A stretch of 64,000 nt of DNA from Nocardia veterana NBRC 100344 (GTDB lineage: Bacteria > Actinomycetota > Actinomycetes > Mycobacteriales > Mycobacteriaceae): assembly GCF_000308855.1 (NCBI RefSeq), contig NZ_BAGM01000065.1:51534-115533 (forward strand), given 5' to 3'. Below are positions 43,793 through 52,290 of this stretch, one piece after another. Position numbers and translations under genes: made by a program. Under the pieces are notes generated by a model that ran no database searches, had not been told where the DNA came from, and worked only from the letters and a program-made list of their open reading frames with translations. Numbering within the stretch: position 1 is the stretch's first letter; each line of letters begins with the position of its first letter.

Positions 43793-44701
43793 ATGACGAC
43801 ACCACGACGCTCCCGGCTGAGCCGGCGCAAGGCCGCGGCGGGTCGAATGTTCGTCGCCCCCAATCTGATCGCGGTCGCGGTATTCATGGCATTCCCGTTG
43901 GTGTTCACGCTGTACCTGAGCCTGCACCGCTGGGATCTGTTCGGATCGCCGACGTTCGTCGGGATCGGCAACTTCCGCCGGCTCTTCGCACAGGATCCGC
44001 TGTTTTGGGTGGCCCTGCGCAATACGGCGATCTTCACCGTCGGCACGCTCGTGCCGACCATCGCCATCGGTCTCGCCGTCGCGGCCGCGCTGAACCGGAA
44101 GCTGAAGGGCATCGGTCTTTTTCGCAGCATCATGTTCCTGCCGCTGGTCGCCTCGACCGTGGCGATGGCCGTGGTCTGGCGGCTCACCTTCAGCAGCGAT
44201 TACGGCGTGCTCAACACCGCGCTGGGCTGGGCCGGGATCGGTCCCGTCCCGTGGCTCACCGACCCGACCTGGGCGATGGTCTCGCTGTGCCTGGTCAGTG
44301 TGTGGAAGAGCGTCCCGTTCGCCACCGTGATCCTGCTCGCCGCCATGCAGGGCATACCCACCGACGTCTACGAGGCCGCTCGCATCGACGGCGCGGGCGC
44401 GATGCGCCGATTCGGCTCGATCACCGTGCCGTTGATCCGGCCCGCGCTGGGGTTCACCTTCGTCATCACGGTCATCAATTCGTTCCAGGTGTTCGACCAG
44501 GCCTATGTCCTCACCGGCGGCAAGGGCGGTCCCGAAACCGGCACCTACGTGCTCGGAATCATGCTGTACCAGAACGCTTTCTCGTTCGACGACATCGGCT
44601 ACGCCTGCGCCCTCGCCTGGGTGATCTTCGCGATCCTGCTGGTGCTCACGCTGCTGCAATTGCGCTTCACCCGCCGCAACGCCTACGAGAGCGAGGCCTA
44701 G
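43793..44701 (+). CDS. Sugar ABC transporter permease (MalF/UgpA-like)
   Basis: A 302-residue permease with six predicted helices. Seen: MFVAPNLIAVAVFMAFPLVF at the first helix, LFRSIMFLPLVASTVAMAVV, and the EAA loop VYEAARIDGAGAMRRFGSIT with VPLIRPAL. The final part VLTGGKGGPETGTYVLGIML is typical of the family. It pairs with the next permease, which begins immediately after its stop. No ATPase is encoded nearby; a shared MsiK-type ATPase would be expected elsewhere. Confidence 0.93.
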   Translation: MTTPRRSRLSRRKAAAGRMFVAPNLIAVAVFMAFPLVFTLYLSLHRWDLFGSPTFVGIGNFRRLFAQDPLFWVALRNTAIFTVGTLVPTIAIGLAVAAALNRKLKGIGLFRSIMFLPLVASTVAMAVVWRLTFSSDYGVLNTALGWAGIGPVPWLTDPTWAMVSLCLVSVWKSVPFATVILLAAMQGIPTDVYEAARIDGAGAMRRFGSITVPLIRPALGFTFVITVINSFQVFDQAYVLTGGKGGPETGTYVLGIMLYQNAFSFDDIGYACALAWVIFAILLVLTLLQLRFTRRNAYESEA

Positions 44702-45553
44702 GTGCTGACCGCGACCGCGCATCGCGCCGTGCTCCGCCGCACCGGGCGCGGATTACTGCTGTACCTGGCGCTCGTCGCGATGGCATGGTGCGCGCTGTTT
44801 CCACTGCTGTGGGCCCTGTCGAGTTCGCTGAAAAAACAAGGCAACATCTCCGACACGAGCCTGCTCCCGGCGCATCCGGCATGGTCGAACTACCGCGACA
44901 TCTTCGACCTGATGCCGTTCGGCCGGATCTTCTTCAACACCGTGCTCTATGCCGGCTGCGTCACCGTGGGCCAGGTCTTCTTCTGCTCGCTCGCCGGATA
45001 TGCCTTCGCCCGCTTACCGTTCAAGGGCCGCGACGTCCTGTTCGTCGCCTACCTCGCCACCCTGATGGTCCCGGCGACCGTGACGGTGATCCCCCAGTTC
45101 ATCCTCATGCGCGCCCTCGGATGGGTGGACAGTCCGCTCGCCATGATCGTGCCCGGACTGTTCGGCAGCGCCTTCGGCACCTACCTGATGCGCCAGTTCT
45201 TCATCACCCTGCCGGTCGAATTGGAGGAGGCAGCCATTCTCGACGGGTGCTCGGTGTGGCAGACCTACTGGCGGGTCCTGCTTCCGCACGCCCGACCGGC
45301 TGTCATGGTGCTCGCGGTACTCACCTGGGTGACCGTCTGGAACGATTTCCTGTGGCCGCTGGTAATGATCCAGCGAGACGAGATCAGCACTCTGACACTG
45401 GGTTTGGTGCGTCTTCAGGGGCAATACGAGACGAATTGGCCCATCCTCATGGCGGTCTCCATCCTGATGGTGGCGCCGATGCTGCTGATCTACGCGGTGG
45501 CGCAGAAGTCGTTCGTACGCGGGATCGCGATGTCCGGGATGGGCGGGCGCTGA
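44702..45553 (+). CDS. Sugar ABC transporter permease (MalG/UgpE-like)
   Basis: A 283-residue partner permease starting with GTG directly after the previous stop. Seen: LYLALVAMAWCALFPLLWAL, FFNTVLYAGCVTVGQVFFCS, LMVPATVTVIPQFILMRALG and the EAA loop LEEAAILDGCSVWQTYWRVL with LPHARPAVMVLAV. Six helices. Its last 64 bases overlap the convergent MFS gene. The substrate class is carbohydrate by family only. Confidence 0.93.
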   Translation: MLTATAHRAVLRRTGRGLLLYLALVAMAWCALFPLLWALSSSLKKQGNISDTSLLPAHPAWSNYRDIFDLMPFGRIFFNTVLYAGCVTVGQVFFCSLAGYAFARLPFKGRDVLFVAYLATLMVPATVTVIPQFILMRALGWVDSPLAMIVPGLFGSAFGTYLMRQFFITLPVELEEAAILDGCSVWQTYWRVLLPHARPAVMVLAVLTWVTVWNDFLWPLVMIQRDEISTLTLGLVRLQGQYETNWPILMAVSILMVAPMLLIYAVAQKSFVRGIAMSGMGGR

Positions 45554-46782
45554 TCGGCCCGGCAGCCCGCCGTCGGTGTCGCGCCCGTACGTCCTGATCC
45601 GTGGCCGGCGGCGTCACGTCGCGTTCTCCTGATCGTGCGCCCGCCGAGCGCCCAGGTGAGTAGTCCGCAGAGCGCAAAACCTGCACCGAGAACGGCGCAC
45701 CCTGTCCACCCTGAATTGGAGTAGATCGTGGTGGTGGCGGTCGCGCCGAAGGCGGAACCGAGCGAGTAGAAGATCATGTAGCCACCGATGGCGCTGCTGG
45801 TCCGGTCCGGATAGGCAGCGGTCAGAAGAGACTGGTTGCCGACGTGCGCGGCCTGGACCGCGAAGTCCAGGACGATGACACCGACGACGACCAGCCAGAG
45901 TGACCAGGTGGCCTGCCCGGACGCGATCCAGGACAGCGACAGCAGTGCGAGCGCAATACCGGTTACGGGGTTGGCTCTGCCGGTGTCGGCCCATCGACCT
46001 GCCCGTGCGGCTCCCAGTGCGCCGGCGAGCCCGGCGATTCCGAACATGCCGATCTGGGCCGTGCTCAGCTGCCACGGTTCGGCAGTCAGTGGGAGCGCGA
46101 GTCCGCTCCAGAGCGTGCCGAACGAAGCGAAGAGGAAGAACGCGATCATCCCGCGCGAGATGAACAGTGGCTCACGGAAGAGATGCACGAGCGAGGTCAG
46201 CACATCGCCGTAGGTCCGACCATCCGACCGGTGGTCTGCCGGCAGCTGCTTCGACACCACGATCGAGAGCGCAACGAGGAACAGCATGAGCGTGACGTAG
46301 ACACTTCGCCATCCCCACAGGTCGGCGAGAACCCCCGCCAGGACGCGGGCCCCGAGGATTCCGATGATGACACCGGAAGTGACGATTCCGAGCGTGCGAC
46401 CCCGCGCCGCGGGCGTCGACAGATCGGCAGCAAATGCGACGGTGGTCTGCACGACAACGGCGAACAGACCCGTCGCGGCGAGACCGACGAGCAACAGCCA
46501 CAGAGTCGGGGAGACTGCGGCCGCCAGCATGCCGACCGCGGCGAGCAGTAGTTGACCTCCGATGAGCTTGCGCCGGTCCAGCATGTCTCCCAACGGGACC
46601 AGGACAGCCAAGCCGACCAGGTAGCCGAGCTGTCCAGTTGCCACGATCCACCCCAGGTCGGACTCGGGCACTCCTAGGTCTCGCCCGATCTGCGCGAGCA
46701 CGGGCTGGGCGACGTAGATCGTCGCGACAGCAACCGAGCAGACCATCGCGAGCAGCATCCTTCGGCCTTCCGCGAGTCCCAC
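45490..46782 (-). CDS. MFS transporter (drug/metabolite efflux type)
   Basis: A 430-residue major-facilitator protein with 12 predicted helices. Seen: YVAQPVLAQIGRDLGVPESD, the motif-A region LVPLGDMLDRRKLIGGQLLL, ADLSTPAARGRTLGIVTSGV and the C-half loop GRWADTGRANPVTG. GTG 46782 follows a TTGGAGA site. After the last helix (ALGGRTIRR) a 45-residue Pro/Gly/Arg-rich tail continues into the end of the convergent permease gene; it may be a run-on past a lost stop. It is divergent from an HxlR regulator, the usual arrangement for an inducible efflux pump. Confidence 0.88.
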   Translation of the reverse strand: MGLAEGRRMLLAMVCSVAVATIYVAQPVLAQIGRDLGVPESDLGWIVATGQLGYLVGLAVLVPLGDMLDRRKLIGGQLLLAAVGMLAAAVSPTLWLLLVGLAATGLFAVVVQTTVAFAADLSTPAARGRTLGIVTSGVIIGILGARVLAGVLADLWGWRSVYVTLMLFLVALSIVVSKQLPADHRSDGRTYGDVLTSLVHLFREPLFISRGMIAFFLFASFGTLWSGLALPLTAEPWQLSTAQIGMFGIAGLAGALGAARAGRWADTGRANPVTGIALALLSLSWIASGQATWSLWLVVVGVIVLDFAVQAAHVGNQSLLTAAYPDRTSSAIGGYMIFYSLGSAFGATATTTIYSNSGWTGCAVLGAGFALCGLLTWALGGRTIRRTRRDAAGHGSGRTGATPTAGCRADQRPPIPDIAIPRTNDFCATA

Positions 46783-46805
46783 ACCATCTCCAATCGGTAG
46801 CAATA

Positions 46806-46848
46806 TGCAACTGATTCGAGTATGGCATAATAGTTTCAATCTGCAACT
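46806..46848. promoter_or_regulatory. TGCAACT direct repeats in the MFS-HxlR intergenic region
   Basis: TGCAACT occurs at 46806-46812 and 46842-46848, start to start 36 bases apart, in an AT-rich gap of 79 bases. A CATAAT -10-like hexamer lies between them. The two copies probably form the HxlR operator controlling both divergent genes. Confidence 0.45.
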
Positions 46849-46861
46849 CATCGGGAGCGTG

Positions 46862-47317
46862 ATGAAGCCCGTCGTGCACGTTGCCAACGTGACCTGGACC
46901 GACCCCGCATGCCCAGTGGCGCGGACGCTCGACCTCGTCGGAGACCGGTGGAGCCTGCTGATCATTCGGGACGCGATGGACAACGCGCGGTCGTTCACCG
47001 ACTTCCAGCAACGCACCGGGATCGCGCGCAACATCCTCACCGACCGGCTTCGTCGCCTCGTCGATCACGGCATCCTCGAGCGAGAGACGGCGATATCCGG
47101 ACGCCGCCAGGTCTACGTACTTACCGATGCGGGCCGCGACCTCTTCACGGTCATCGTGGCCATGCGTCAGTGGGGTGAGCGTCACGCGTTCGCCGACGAC
47201 GAAACGCACTCCGCTCTCGTGGACGAGAGCGGCAACCCACTAGCCCGCCTGCGCCCGACCGACGCTCACGGACACCCGGTCGACGTCGACTCAACCGAAG
47301 TCGTACGAAACAACTGA
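46862..47317 (+). CDS. HxlR-family transcriptional regulator
   Basis: A 151-residue winged-helix regulator. The HxlR signature is CPVARTLDLVGDRWSLLIIR, followed by FTDFQQRTGIARNILTDRLR, LVDHGILERETAISG and YVLTDAGRDLFTVI. The Cys at the start of the signature is the usual redox- or electrophile-sensing residue in this family. ATG 46862 with a GGGAG site is preferred over an ATG at 46805. It is divergent from the MFS gene and probably represses it. Confidence 0.9.
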   Translation: MKPVVHVANVTWTDPACPVARTLDLVGDRWSLLIIRDAMDNARSFTDFQQRTGIARNILTDRLRRLVDHGILERETAISGRRQVYVLTDAGRDLFTVIVAMRQWGERHAFADDETHSALVDESGNPLARLRPTDAHGHPVDVDSTEVVRNN

Positions 47318-47379
47318 TCGAGACGCTCTTGGGGCGACCGCGTAGGCCGGACGTTCGACAATGTGCCGTCTCGCAACAG

Positions 47380-47556
47380 CTAGCCGCCGTAGAGACGGGT
47401 GAAGTCCTGGGAAGGATCGACGGCCGGCACCGTGTAATCGGAGGAACTCCCCTCGGCATGGGTCTCCTCGACGTACCGCGCCGGTTCGGCGGGCAGATGA
47501 CGCCACCGAGCGCGTGGATCCTCGACCTGCTCGCGGTCACCGTTCGACGACATCAT
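47380..47556 (-). CDS. Hypothetical protein, 58 aa
   Basis: Tandem ATGs at 47556 and 47553 follow a GGGGG site. The protein (SNGDREQVEDPRARWRHLPA ... AVDPSQDFTRLYGG) is polar and probably disordered, with no membrane segment. Typical of short conserved actinobacterial proteins; function unknown. Confidence 0.5.
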   Translation of the reverse strand: MMSSNGDREQVEDPRARWRHLPAEPARYVEETHAEGSSSDYTVPAVDPSQDFTRLYGG

Positions 47557-47714
47557 GTCCCCCGTTCCCAATGTGTCATCCCAGGTTACCCGGGTGCAGC
47601 GGCGGCCGCCACGGCCCGAGCCACCCCGCACTCACGGAGCGCGCCGGCCGCACCATCGGATTCGTCGGAACGGCACGGAGATTCGGATCCGAGCCGCGGT
47701 TCCGCGTCCCGGAT

Positions 47715-47888
47715 TCAGGCCTTGTCGTCGCCGCTCGTCTCGGCCTGCACCCCCAGGCGGGCATGCAACCGCTCCCGGACCTGGTCCGGCGTGTAGGCCC
47801 GGCGTTTACGCTCGGACCGCACGATGACCACCCCGGTCGCCGCGACACCGGCGGCCCCCGCCAATCCGAGTACTTTCCACCACCGCAT
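47715..47888 (-). CDS. Small membrane protein, 57 aa
   Basis: MRWWKVLGLAGAAGVAATGV is one transmembrane segment, followed by a basic cytosolic tail (VRSERKRRAYTPDQVRERLH). The start codon is ATG 47888, with only a 19-base gap to the divergent papain-like gene. Function unknown. Confidence 0.55.
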   Translation of the reverse strand: MRWWKVLGLAGAAGVAATGVVIVRSERKRRAYTPDQVRERLHARLGVQAETSGDDKA

Positions 47889-47907
47889 ACGGCTTAGGCT
47901 AGTCGCT

Positions 47908-48561
47908 GTGCGACGCGAAGCGCCCTCGAGTATCGGTTTGGATGACGCGGTGGAACTCACGCGAACGGGCGACTTGTGGCTGTTCCGTGGACATTCCGGC
48001 GCCGACCGCGCGATCCGGGGGCTGACCAACAGCCCGGTCAACCACGTCGGCATGGCGGTGGTCGTCGATGATCTGCCGGCCCTGATCTGGCATGCCGAAC
48101 TCGGCCGCGCACTGCCGGATGTCTGGTCCGGCAGCCACCATCGCGGTGCCCAACTGCACGACCTGCGCGCCGCGGTCCTGCGTTGGTCCACTGTGTACGA
48201 GCAGAAAGCGTGGCTGCGCCAACTGGATCGGCCGGTGACCCGCGACATGGAGGACGCGGCCCTGCGCACGGTCGCACGGCTGGACGGAATACCGTTCCCC
48301 TCGACAACCGCGCTCGCCGGCCGATGGTTTCGTGGCCGGATACCGCTGCCGAAACGTTCGAAAACCCCTGGGGCGGAGGCGGGTTTGGAGAACGCCTACT
48401 GCGCGGAAATCGTCGCCCTGACCTACGAGGCGATGGGGCTGCTGCCGTCGAAGCGCCCGAATTGGTATGACCCCGGCCGATTTTGGAGTGGCGACAATCT
48501 GCATTTGTCCGCCGGATATCACCTCGGCGGAGAGATCGCGGTGACCGTTCCCGCACAGTGA
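47908..48561 (+). CDS. Permuted papain-like cysteine hydrolase (YiiX/NlpC-P60-like)
   Basis: A 217-residue protein with the circularly permuted NlpC/P60 order. GDLWLFRGHSGADRAIRGLT is followed by VNHVGMAV (catalytic His46 candidate), and NAYCAEIVALTYEAMGLL carries the Cys165 candidate. Such proteins are amidases or thioesterases acting on lipids or peptides. No signal peptide is visible. The start is GTG 47908. Convergent with a TetR gene. Confidence 0.75.
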   Translation: MRREAPSSIGLDDAVELTRTGDLWLFRGHSGADRAIRGLTNSPVNHVGMAVVVDDLPALIWHAELGRALPDVWSGSHHRGAQLHDLRAAVLRWSTVYEQKAWLRQLDRPVTRDMEDAALRTVARLDGIPFPSTTALAGRWFRGRIPLPKRSKTPGAEAGLENAYCAEIVALTYEAMGLLPSKRPNWYDPGRFWSGDNLHLSAGYHLGGEIAVTVPAQ

Positions 48562-48586
48562 GCGGGGGATCGGCCGCCGCGGCAAT

Positions 48587-49195
48587 TCACCGGGCCTGCG
48601 GCCACGCGGACATCGCAAGTTCCGCGACCTGGGCGAGGGTGGCGCCGTCCGCACCATCCCGAGCCCGCTGCGACAGACCTTGGATCACCGTGGCGAAGTA
48701 GTTCGCCAGCGCGTCGACATCCGTGTCGCCGGGCAGCTCGCCGTCCTCTCGCGCCGCGGCGAGGCGGGACCGGAACGTCGCCAGATTGGCGTTGCGCAGC
48801 CCGCGCAGGTACGCCTCGATCGCGGAGTCCTGCTCGGTGATATTGGTGGCGGCGGTGATCACCAGGCACCCGGGCGGGTGCCGATCGCGGTCGGTGTAGT
48901 TGAGCGCGGCCTCCCGCAGAATGCGGGCGAAAGCCGCTCGGGCGCTGCGTTCTTCGTCGAGAGCTCGGTGCGCGAACTGCGCGGTCGGCGTCGCGGCATA
49001 GGCGTCGACGACCTCGCGGAACAGTGCCTCCTTGTCCCCGAACGCCTTGTACAGGCTCGCCGAGCGGATACCCATGGCCGCCGTGAGGTCGCTGAGCGAG
49101 GTGGCGTGATATCCGCGCTCCCAGAACAGGCGGGTGGCCACTGCCAAGGCCTCGGCGCGATCGAACGTACGAGGTCGCCCACGGGTCACAGTCAC
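48587..49195 (-). CDS. TetR-family regulator of the divergent SDR gene
   Basis: A 202-residue TetR protein. HTH: VATRLFWERGYHATSLSDLT then AMGIRSASLYKAFGDKEALF. The C-terminal ligand domain resembles the YxaF/AcrR-like group (PPGCLVITAATN). GTG 49195 lies 84 bases from the ATG of the divergent SDR gene, with an inverted repeat between them, so it most likely represses the SDR gene and itself. Confidence 0.9.
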   Translation of the reverse strand: MTVTRGRPRTFDRAEALAVATRLFWERGYHATSLSDLTAAMGIRSASLYKAFGDKEALFREVVDAYAATPTAQFAHRALDEERSARAAFARILREAALNYTDRDRHPPGCLVITAATNITEQDSAIEAYLRGLRNANLATFRSRLAAAREDGELPGDTDVDALANYFATVIQGLSQRARDGADGATLAQVAELAMSAWPQAR

Positions 49196-49219
49196 ACCCC
49201 CAATTGTAGATCGACCGAC

Positions 49220-49244
49220 CAACAATATGTTAGCGTCATTGTTG
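49220..49244. promoter_or_regulatory. TetR operator in the TetR-SDR intergenic region
   Basis: CAACAAT (49220-49226) and ATTGTTG (49238-49244) form a 7-base-arm inverted repeat with an 11-base spacer. A GATCGACC-AACAA element is repeated directly on both sides (about 49209-49226 and 49248-49260). Position midway between the divergent genes fits a shared operator. Confidence 0.6.
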
Positions 49245-49278
49245 AGTGATCGACCAACAAAGGAAAGGCCTCACCACG

Positions 49279-50031
49279 ATGTCTCTGAACGACAAGATCG
49301 CGCTGGTCACCGGGGGTAGCAGGGGTATCGGCCGCGCCATCGCCGAACGTCTCGGCCGCGAGGGTGCCACCGTCGCCGTCGGCTACGCCCGCGACGATGC
49401 CGCGGCAAAGACCGTCGTCGAGGAGATCGCGAACGCCGGGGGCCGAGCCTTCACCGTCCACGCGGAGCTCGGCGAGCACGGCGACGCGGCACGACTGTGG
49501 GAATCCTTCGACACCGCCTCCGGTCACGCCGGCGTCGACATCATCGTCAACAATGCCGGAATAGGCTGTCCCGCCGATATTTTCGCCCTGACCGAAGCCG
49601 CGTTCGACCGCGTCTTCGCGGTCAATGTCCGAGCCCCCTTCTTCGTCGTGCAACACGGCCTACCCCGCCTGCGCGACGGCGGCCGAATCATCAACATCTC
49701 CAGCGGCGCCGCCCGCCTGTCCATGCCCGACGCCATCGCCTACGGTGCCACCAAGAGCGCCCTGGACAACTTCACGCTCAACCTGGCCAAACAGCTGGGC
49801 CCGCAAGGCATCACGGTCAATTCGGTGGCTCCGGGCATCGTCGACACCGACGTCAACGCCGGCTGGCTCCGCGGCAACCCCGACGCCCGAGCGCACGCCG
49901 CCTCACTGGCCGCCCTGGCCCGGGTCGGCGACCCCGCCGACATCGCAGATATCGTCGCCTTCCTCGCCTCCGACGATGCGCGATGGATCACCGGGCAGGT
50001 CATCGACGCGACCGGCGGGGCCGGCCTGTAG
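49279..50031 (+). CDS. SDR-family oxidoreductase
   Basis: A 250-residue classical short-chain dehydrogenase. Seen: cofactor motif VTGGSRGIGRAIAERLG, NNAG (IIVNNAGIG), catalytic Ser in NISSGAARLS and YxxxK in YGATKSALDNF, with a C-terminal DATGGAGL. NADP(H) preference is suggested by the Arg in the glycine loop but not proven. Substrate unknown; the divergent TetR regulator suggests induction by a xenobiotic or carbonyl. Confidence 0.92.
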   Translation: MSLNDKIALVTGGSRGIGRAIAERLGREGATVAVGYARDDAAAKTVVEEIANAGGRAFTVHAELGEHGDAARLWESFDTASGHAGVDIIVNNAGIGCPADIFALTEAAFDRVFAVNVRAPFFVVQHGLPRLRDGGRIINISSGAARLSMPDAIAYGATKSALDNFTLNLAKQLGPQGITVNSVAPGIVDTDVNAGWLRGNPDARAHAASLAALARVGDPADIADIVAFLASDDARWITGQVIDATGGAGL

Positions 50032-50055
50032 CCGACGCACGGATCGCGCTCGGCG

Positions 50056-50856
50056 TCACCGACCGACCGGATGCACGCGGCCCCGATGCGGATGCGGCAC
50101 GAGCATCGGGACCTGCTGCCGGTAGGTGCGGTAGCGCTCACCGAATACACCGACGAGGTCGTGCTCCTCGAAGCGAATGGCGATCAGGATGTAGCCGGTG
50201 GTGACGGCCGCGAACAGCAGCCGACCGGCGGTCATCGTCGGTGCCGCCCAGAAGGCGATCACGAAGCCCAGGTACAGCGGGTGCCGGACCGTCCGGTACA
50301 GGGCGGGGGTACGGAAATTCGGGTCGGGGCCGGGCTGTGCGCGCACGTGGTGAAGCACCTGCCGCAGGCCGAAGAGTTCGAAGTGATCGATGGCGAAGGT
50401 CGAGATCAACACCAGCGCCCAGCCGGCCAGCGAGATCGCGTACAACACGATGCGAGCCGGGGTGGCCGACACGTGCCAGACCTCGGCCGGCAACGGACGC
50501 CACAGCCACATGATCAGCGCCAGCGCCGCGGTGGCGGCCAGCACGTACGTCGAGCGTTCGATCGGTTCCGGGACGATGCGGGTCCAGACGCGTTTGAACG
50601 CGGGACGAGCCATCACCGAATGCTGCACCGCGAATATCGACAGCAGGATCAGGTCGATCACGATCGCCGCCGCGGTCGACGCCGCGGGGCCCTCGTTGAT
50701 GTCGCGCGGTACGACCAGGCCTTCGACCCAGCCGATCGAGTACAGGAAGACAACGAGGAAGAGCAGATAGGCGACCGCCGCGTACGCCACCATCGAGACG
50801 GCGGAAGCAGTCGCCCGATCACGTCGGATACCCGACGCGGGCGGAGTTGCAGACAT
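50056..50856 (-). CDS. mddA: Methanethiol S-methyltransferase (MddA-like membrane protein)
   Basis: A 266-residue membrane methyltransferase of the NnrU/isoprenylcysteine-carboxyl-methyltransferase type. The full run of conserved segments agrees with MddA: FLYSIGWVEGLVVPRDINEG, IFAVQHSVMARPAFKRVWTR, EPIERSTYVLAATAALALIM, FELFGLRQVLHHVR, YRTVRHPLYLGFVIAFWAAP and RFEEHDLVGVFGERYRTYRQ. MddA methylates methanethiol to dimethyl sulfide. It lies 24 bases downstream of a DUF4242 gene on the same strand. Confidence 0.85.
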   Translation of the reverse strand: MSATPPASGIRRDRATASAVSMVAYAAVAYLLFLVVFLYSIGWVEGLVVPRDINEGPAASTAAAIVIDLILLSIFAVQHSVMARPAFKRVWTRIVPEPIERSTYVLAATAALALIMWLWRPLPAEVWHVSATPARIVLYAISLAGWALVLISTFAIDHFELFGLRQVLHHVRAQPGPDPNFRTPALYRTVRHPLYLGFVIAFWAAPTMTAGRLLFAAVTTGYILIAIRFEEHDLVGVFGERYRTYRQQVPMLVPHPHRGRVHPVGR

Positions 50857-50880
50857 GAGTACCTCGTTCGGAGCGGCGAA

Positions 50881-51135
50881 TCAGGTGCCCTCGACCACCG
50901 GGTAGATCCGGTCGGGGACGAGGCCGTGCGCCTGCCGGTGCACAGCGATCGCGGTGTCGGCGTCGGGTGCATCGACCAGGCAGAACGCCGTGTGACTCGA
51001 TTCGTCGACCCAGTAGCGCTGGTACGTCACGCCGTAATCTCCCTGAATCGCCACGTCGGCGGCATGGGCGGCGGCCACGTCCTGTGCTGTCGTAGCTTCG
51101 GGCAGGTGTTCGTGCACATCGATGAAGAGGACCAT
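50881..51135 (-). CDS. DUF4242 (SCO4226-like) small protein
   Basis: An 84-residue ferredoxin-like-fold protein: FIDVHEHLPEATTAQDVAAA, HAADVAIQGDYGVTYQRYWV and CLVDAPDADTAIAVHRQAHG. DUF4242 relatives include a nickel-binding protein; a metal role here is possible (His8, His10) but unproven. ATG 51135 has an AAGGAG site five bases upstream. It forms a likely operon with mddA. Confidence 0.82.
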   Translation of the reverse strand: MVLFIDVHEHLPEATTAQDVAAAHAADVAIQGDYGVTYQRYWVDESSHTAFCLVDAPDADTAIAVHRQAHGLVPDRIYPVVEGT

Positions 51136-51625
51136 CACGACTCCTTGGTCGAGCGGGCGATGTGAGCTGCGGCCCGCGCTGGGCAGGGCCGGAGGTCTCG
51201 ACTGCGGCATTGGCGACGACGGCGATGCCACCCTGCGGCGACCGGAGCTCTCCGAGCCGCTACTACCGCAGCATCGCCCGAGCTCCGAGGTCCGCAAGCG
51301 GCAGCGCCCCGAGTCCCCGGCGCTGTCACGGCCGCCACGAGCATCTCCTCTTGCCGGACCTGTGCGTAGATTACGCCGCACACAGCCGTCCGACCAGGCC
51401 GAGACCGCAATTCGGGAAGCCGGCGAAAGACTTGGACGCCTGATCATTAAATTGCCGAGAAGAATGCAAGATCAAATTGCGTTACCTCGGCAAAATATGT
51501 GGTTAGCCATTTATTAACGGTGACCATCGACACAGTAACAAAAGTGGATTCGTCCATTTCTTCTTCATATATTGGGTGTCGCGCCGTTATGGCGTAGTTA
51601 TCCAGCTGTGAAAGGAACCCCCTGC
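51136..51625. other. Gene-free 490-base region with an AT-rich leader
   Basis: No gene is supported. The part 51440-51620 is clearly less GC-rich than its surroundings. It carries an inverted repeat, TTGCCGAG at 51452-51459 and CTCGGCAA at 51486-51493, with a 26-base spacer, and several T- or A-rich runs. It precedes the small secreted protein gene, so it probably contains its promoter and a structured leader. Confidence 0.5.
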
Positions 51626-51904
51626 ATGATCTCTCGCAAGCTCCTCGCTGCCACCACCCTCGCCGCCGGCGCACTGTTCGTCGGGCCCGTCGCCATGGCC
51701 TCCGCCGCCGCCCCCGCCGCCGACTCGGGCACCACCGCCCCGGCCGAGGCGAGCTCGGGATCGGCCGACACCGGCTCCGCAGCGCTGTCGTCGGGCTCGT
51801 CCATCCTCGATTCCGGTAGCTCTGCTCTCGACGGAGCCTCCTCCACCATCAACAACATCATCAGCGCGATCAGCGGCATCAAGGACCTGTCCCAGCCGTC
51901 CTGA
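51626..51904 (+). CDS. Small secreted Ser/Ala-rich protein, 92 aa
   Basis: Signal peptide ISRKLLAATTLAAGALFVGP with cleavage after ASA at about residue 27. The mature 65 residues are almost entirely Ser, Ala, Gly, Asp and Thr (SSGSADTGSAALSSGSSILD) and end in an amphipathic stretch, INNIISAISGIKDLSQPS. No Cys. It is probably an exported surface or matrix-like peptide; no family recognised. AAAGGAAC precedes ATG 51626. Confidence 0.75.
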   Translation: MISRKLLAATTLAAGALFVGPVAMASAAAPAADSGTTAPAEASSGSADTGSAALSSGSSILDSGSSALDGASSTINNIISAISGIKDLSQPS

Positions 51905-52290
51905 TCCGCGACGGTGGACGCCAACGCCGCTCTTGCCGGCTGCGGAGCCGTCGTCGTCGTGCCACCCGTTCGGGCGATCCGACGGCCCGTTGCCGTGAAT
52001 TCGCGATATTCGCATCTGCGACCTCGGTGCCGAATTGCCACCGCGGGCGAACTCCGATTACTGCGCGGATTTTCGGCGATCCGCGGACTCGTCGCCGAGC
52101 ATTCGAGTTTGCTTTCCGCCGCGGTTCGCGACGTTCGCGGAAATCGCCGGAGTAGGGCGGACTTTCGAGTGTTCGCCGCTCGAATGCGCGTCGTCGGCCA
52201 CCGGCACCGGGAGTCGTGCGGCGCGGCCGATTAGAGTTCAGGTGTCCGGATCCGCGCCGACCCCCGGGCAGTTCGGAGAGTGGAGCGACC
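51905..52290. other. 386-base intergenic region, nothing assigned
   Basis: Upstream of the RpiR-type regulator. No gene with a believable start and codon bias was found on either strand. It contains several CGAATTCG- and TTCGCG-like motifs and a TTAGAGT -10-like element at about 52230, which could be the regulator's promoter. Confidence 0.4.

Noticed and set aside
41830..44187. 785-codon minus-strand open frame opposite the sugar ABC genes
   Set aside because: Antisense shadow of the binding protein and permease; its apparent internal protein repeat is only the duplicated 48-bp element read on the other strand.
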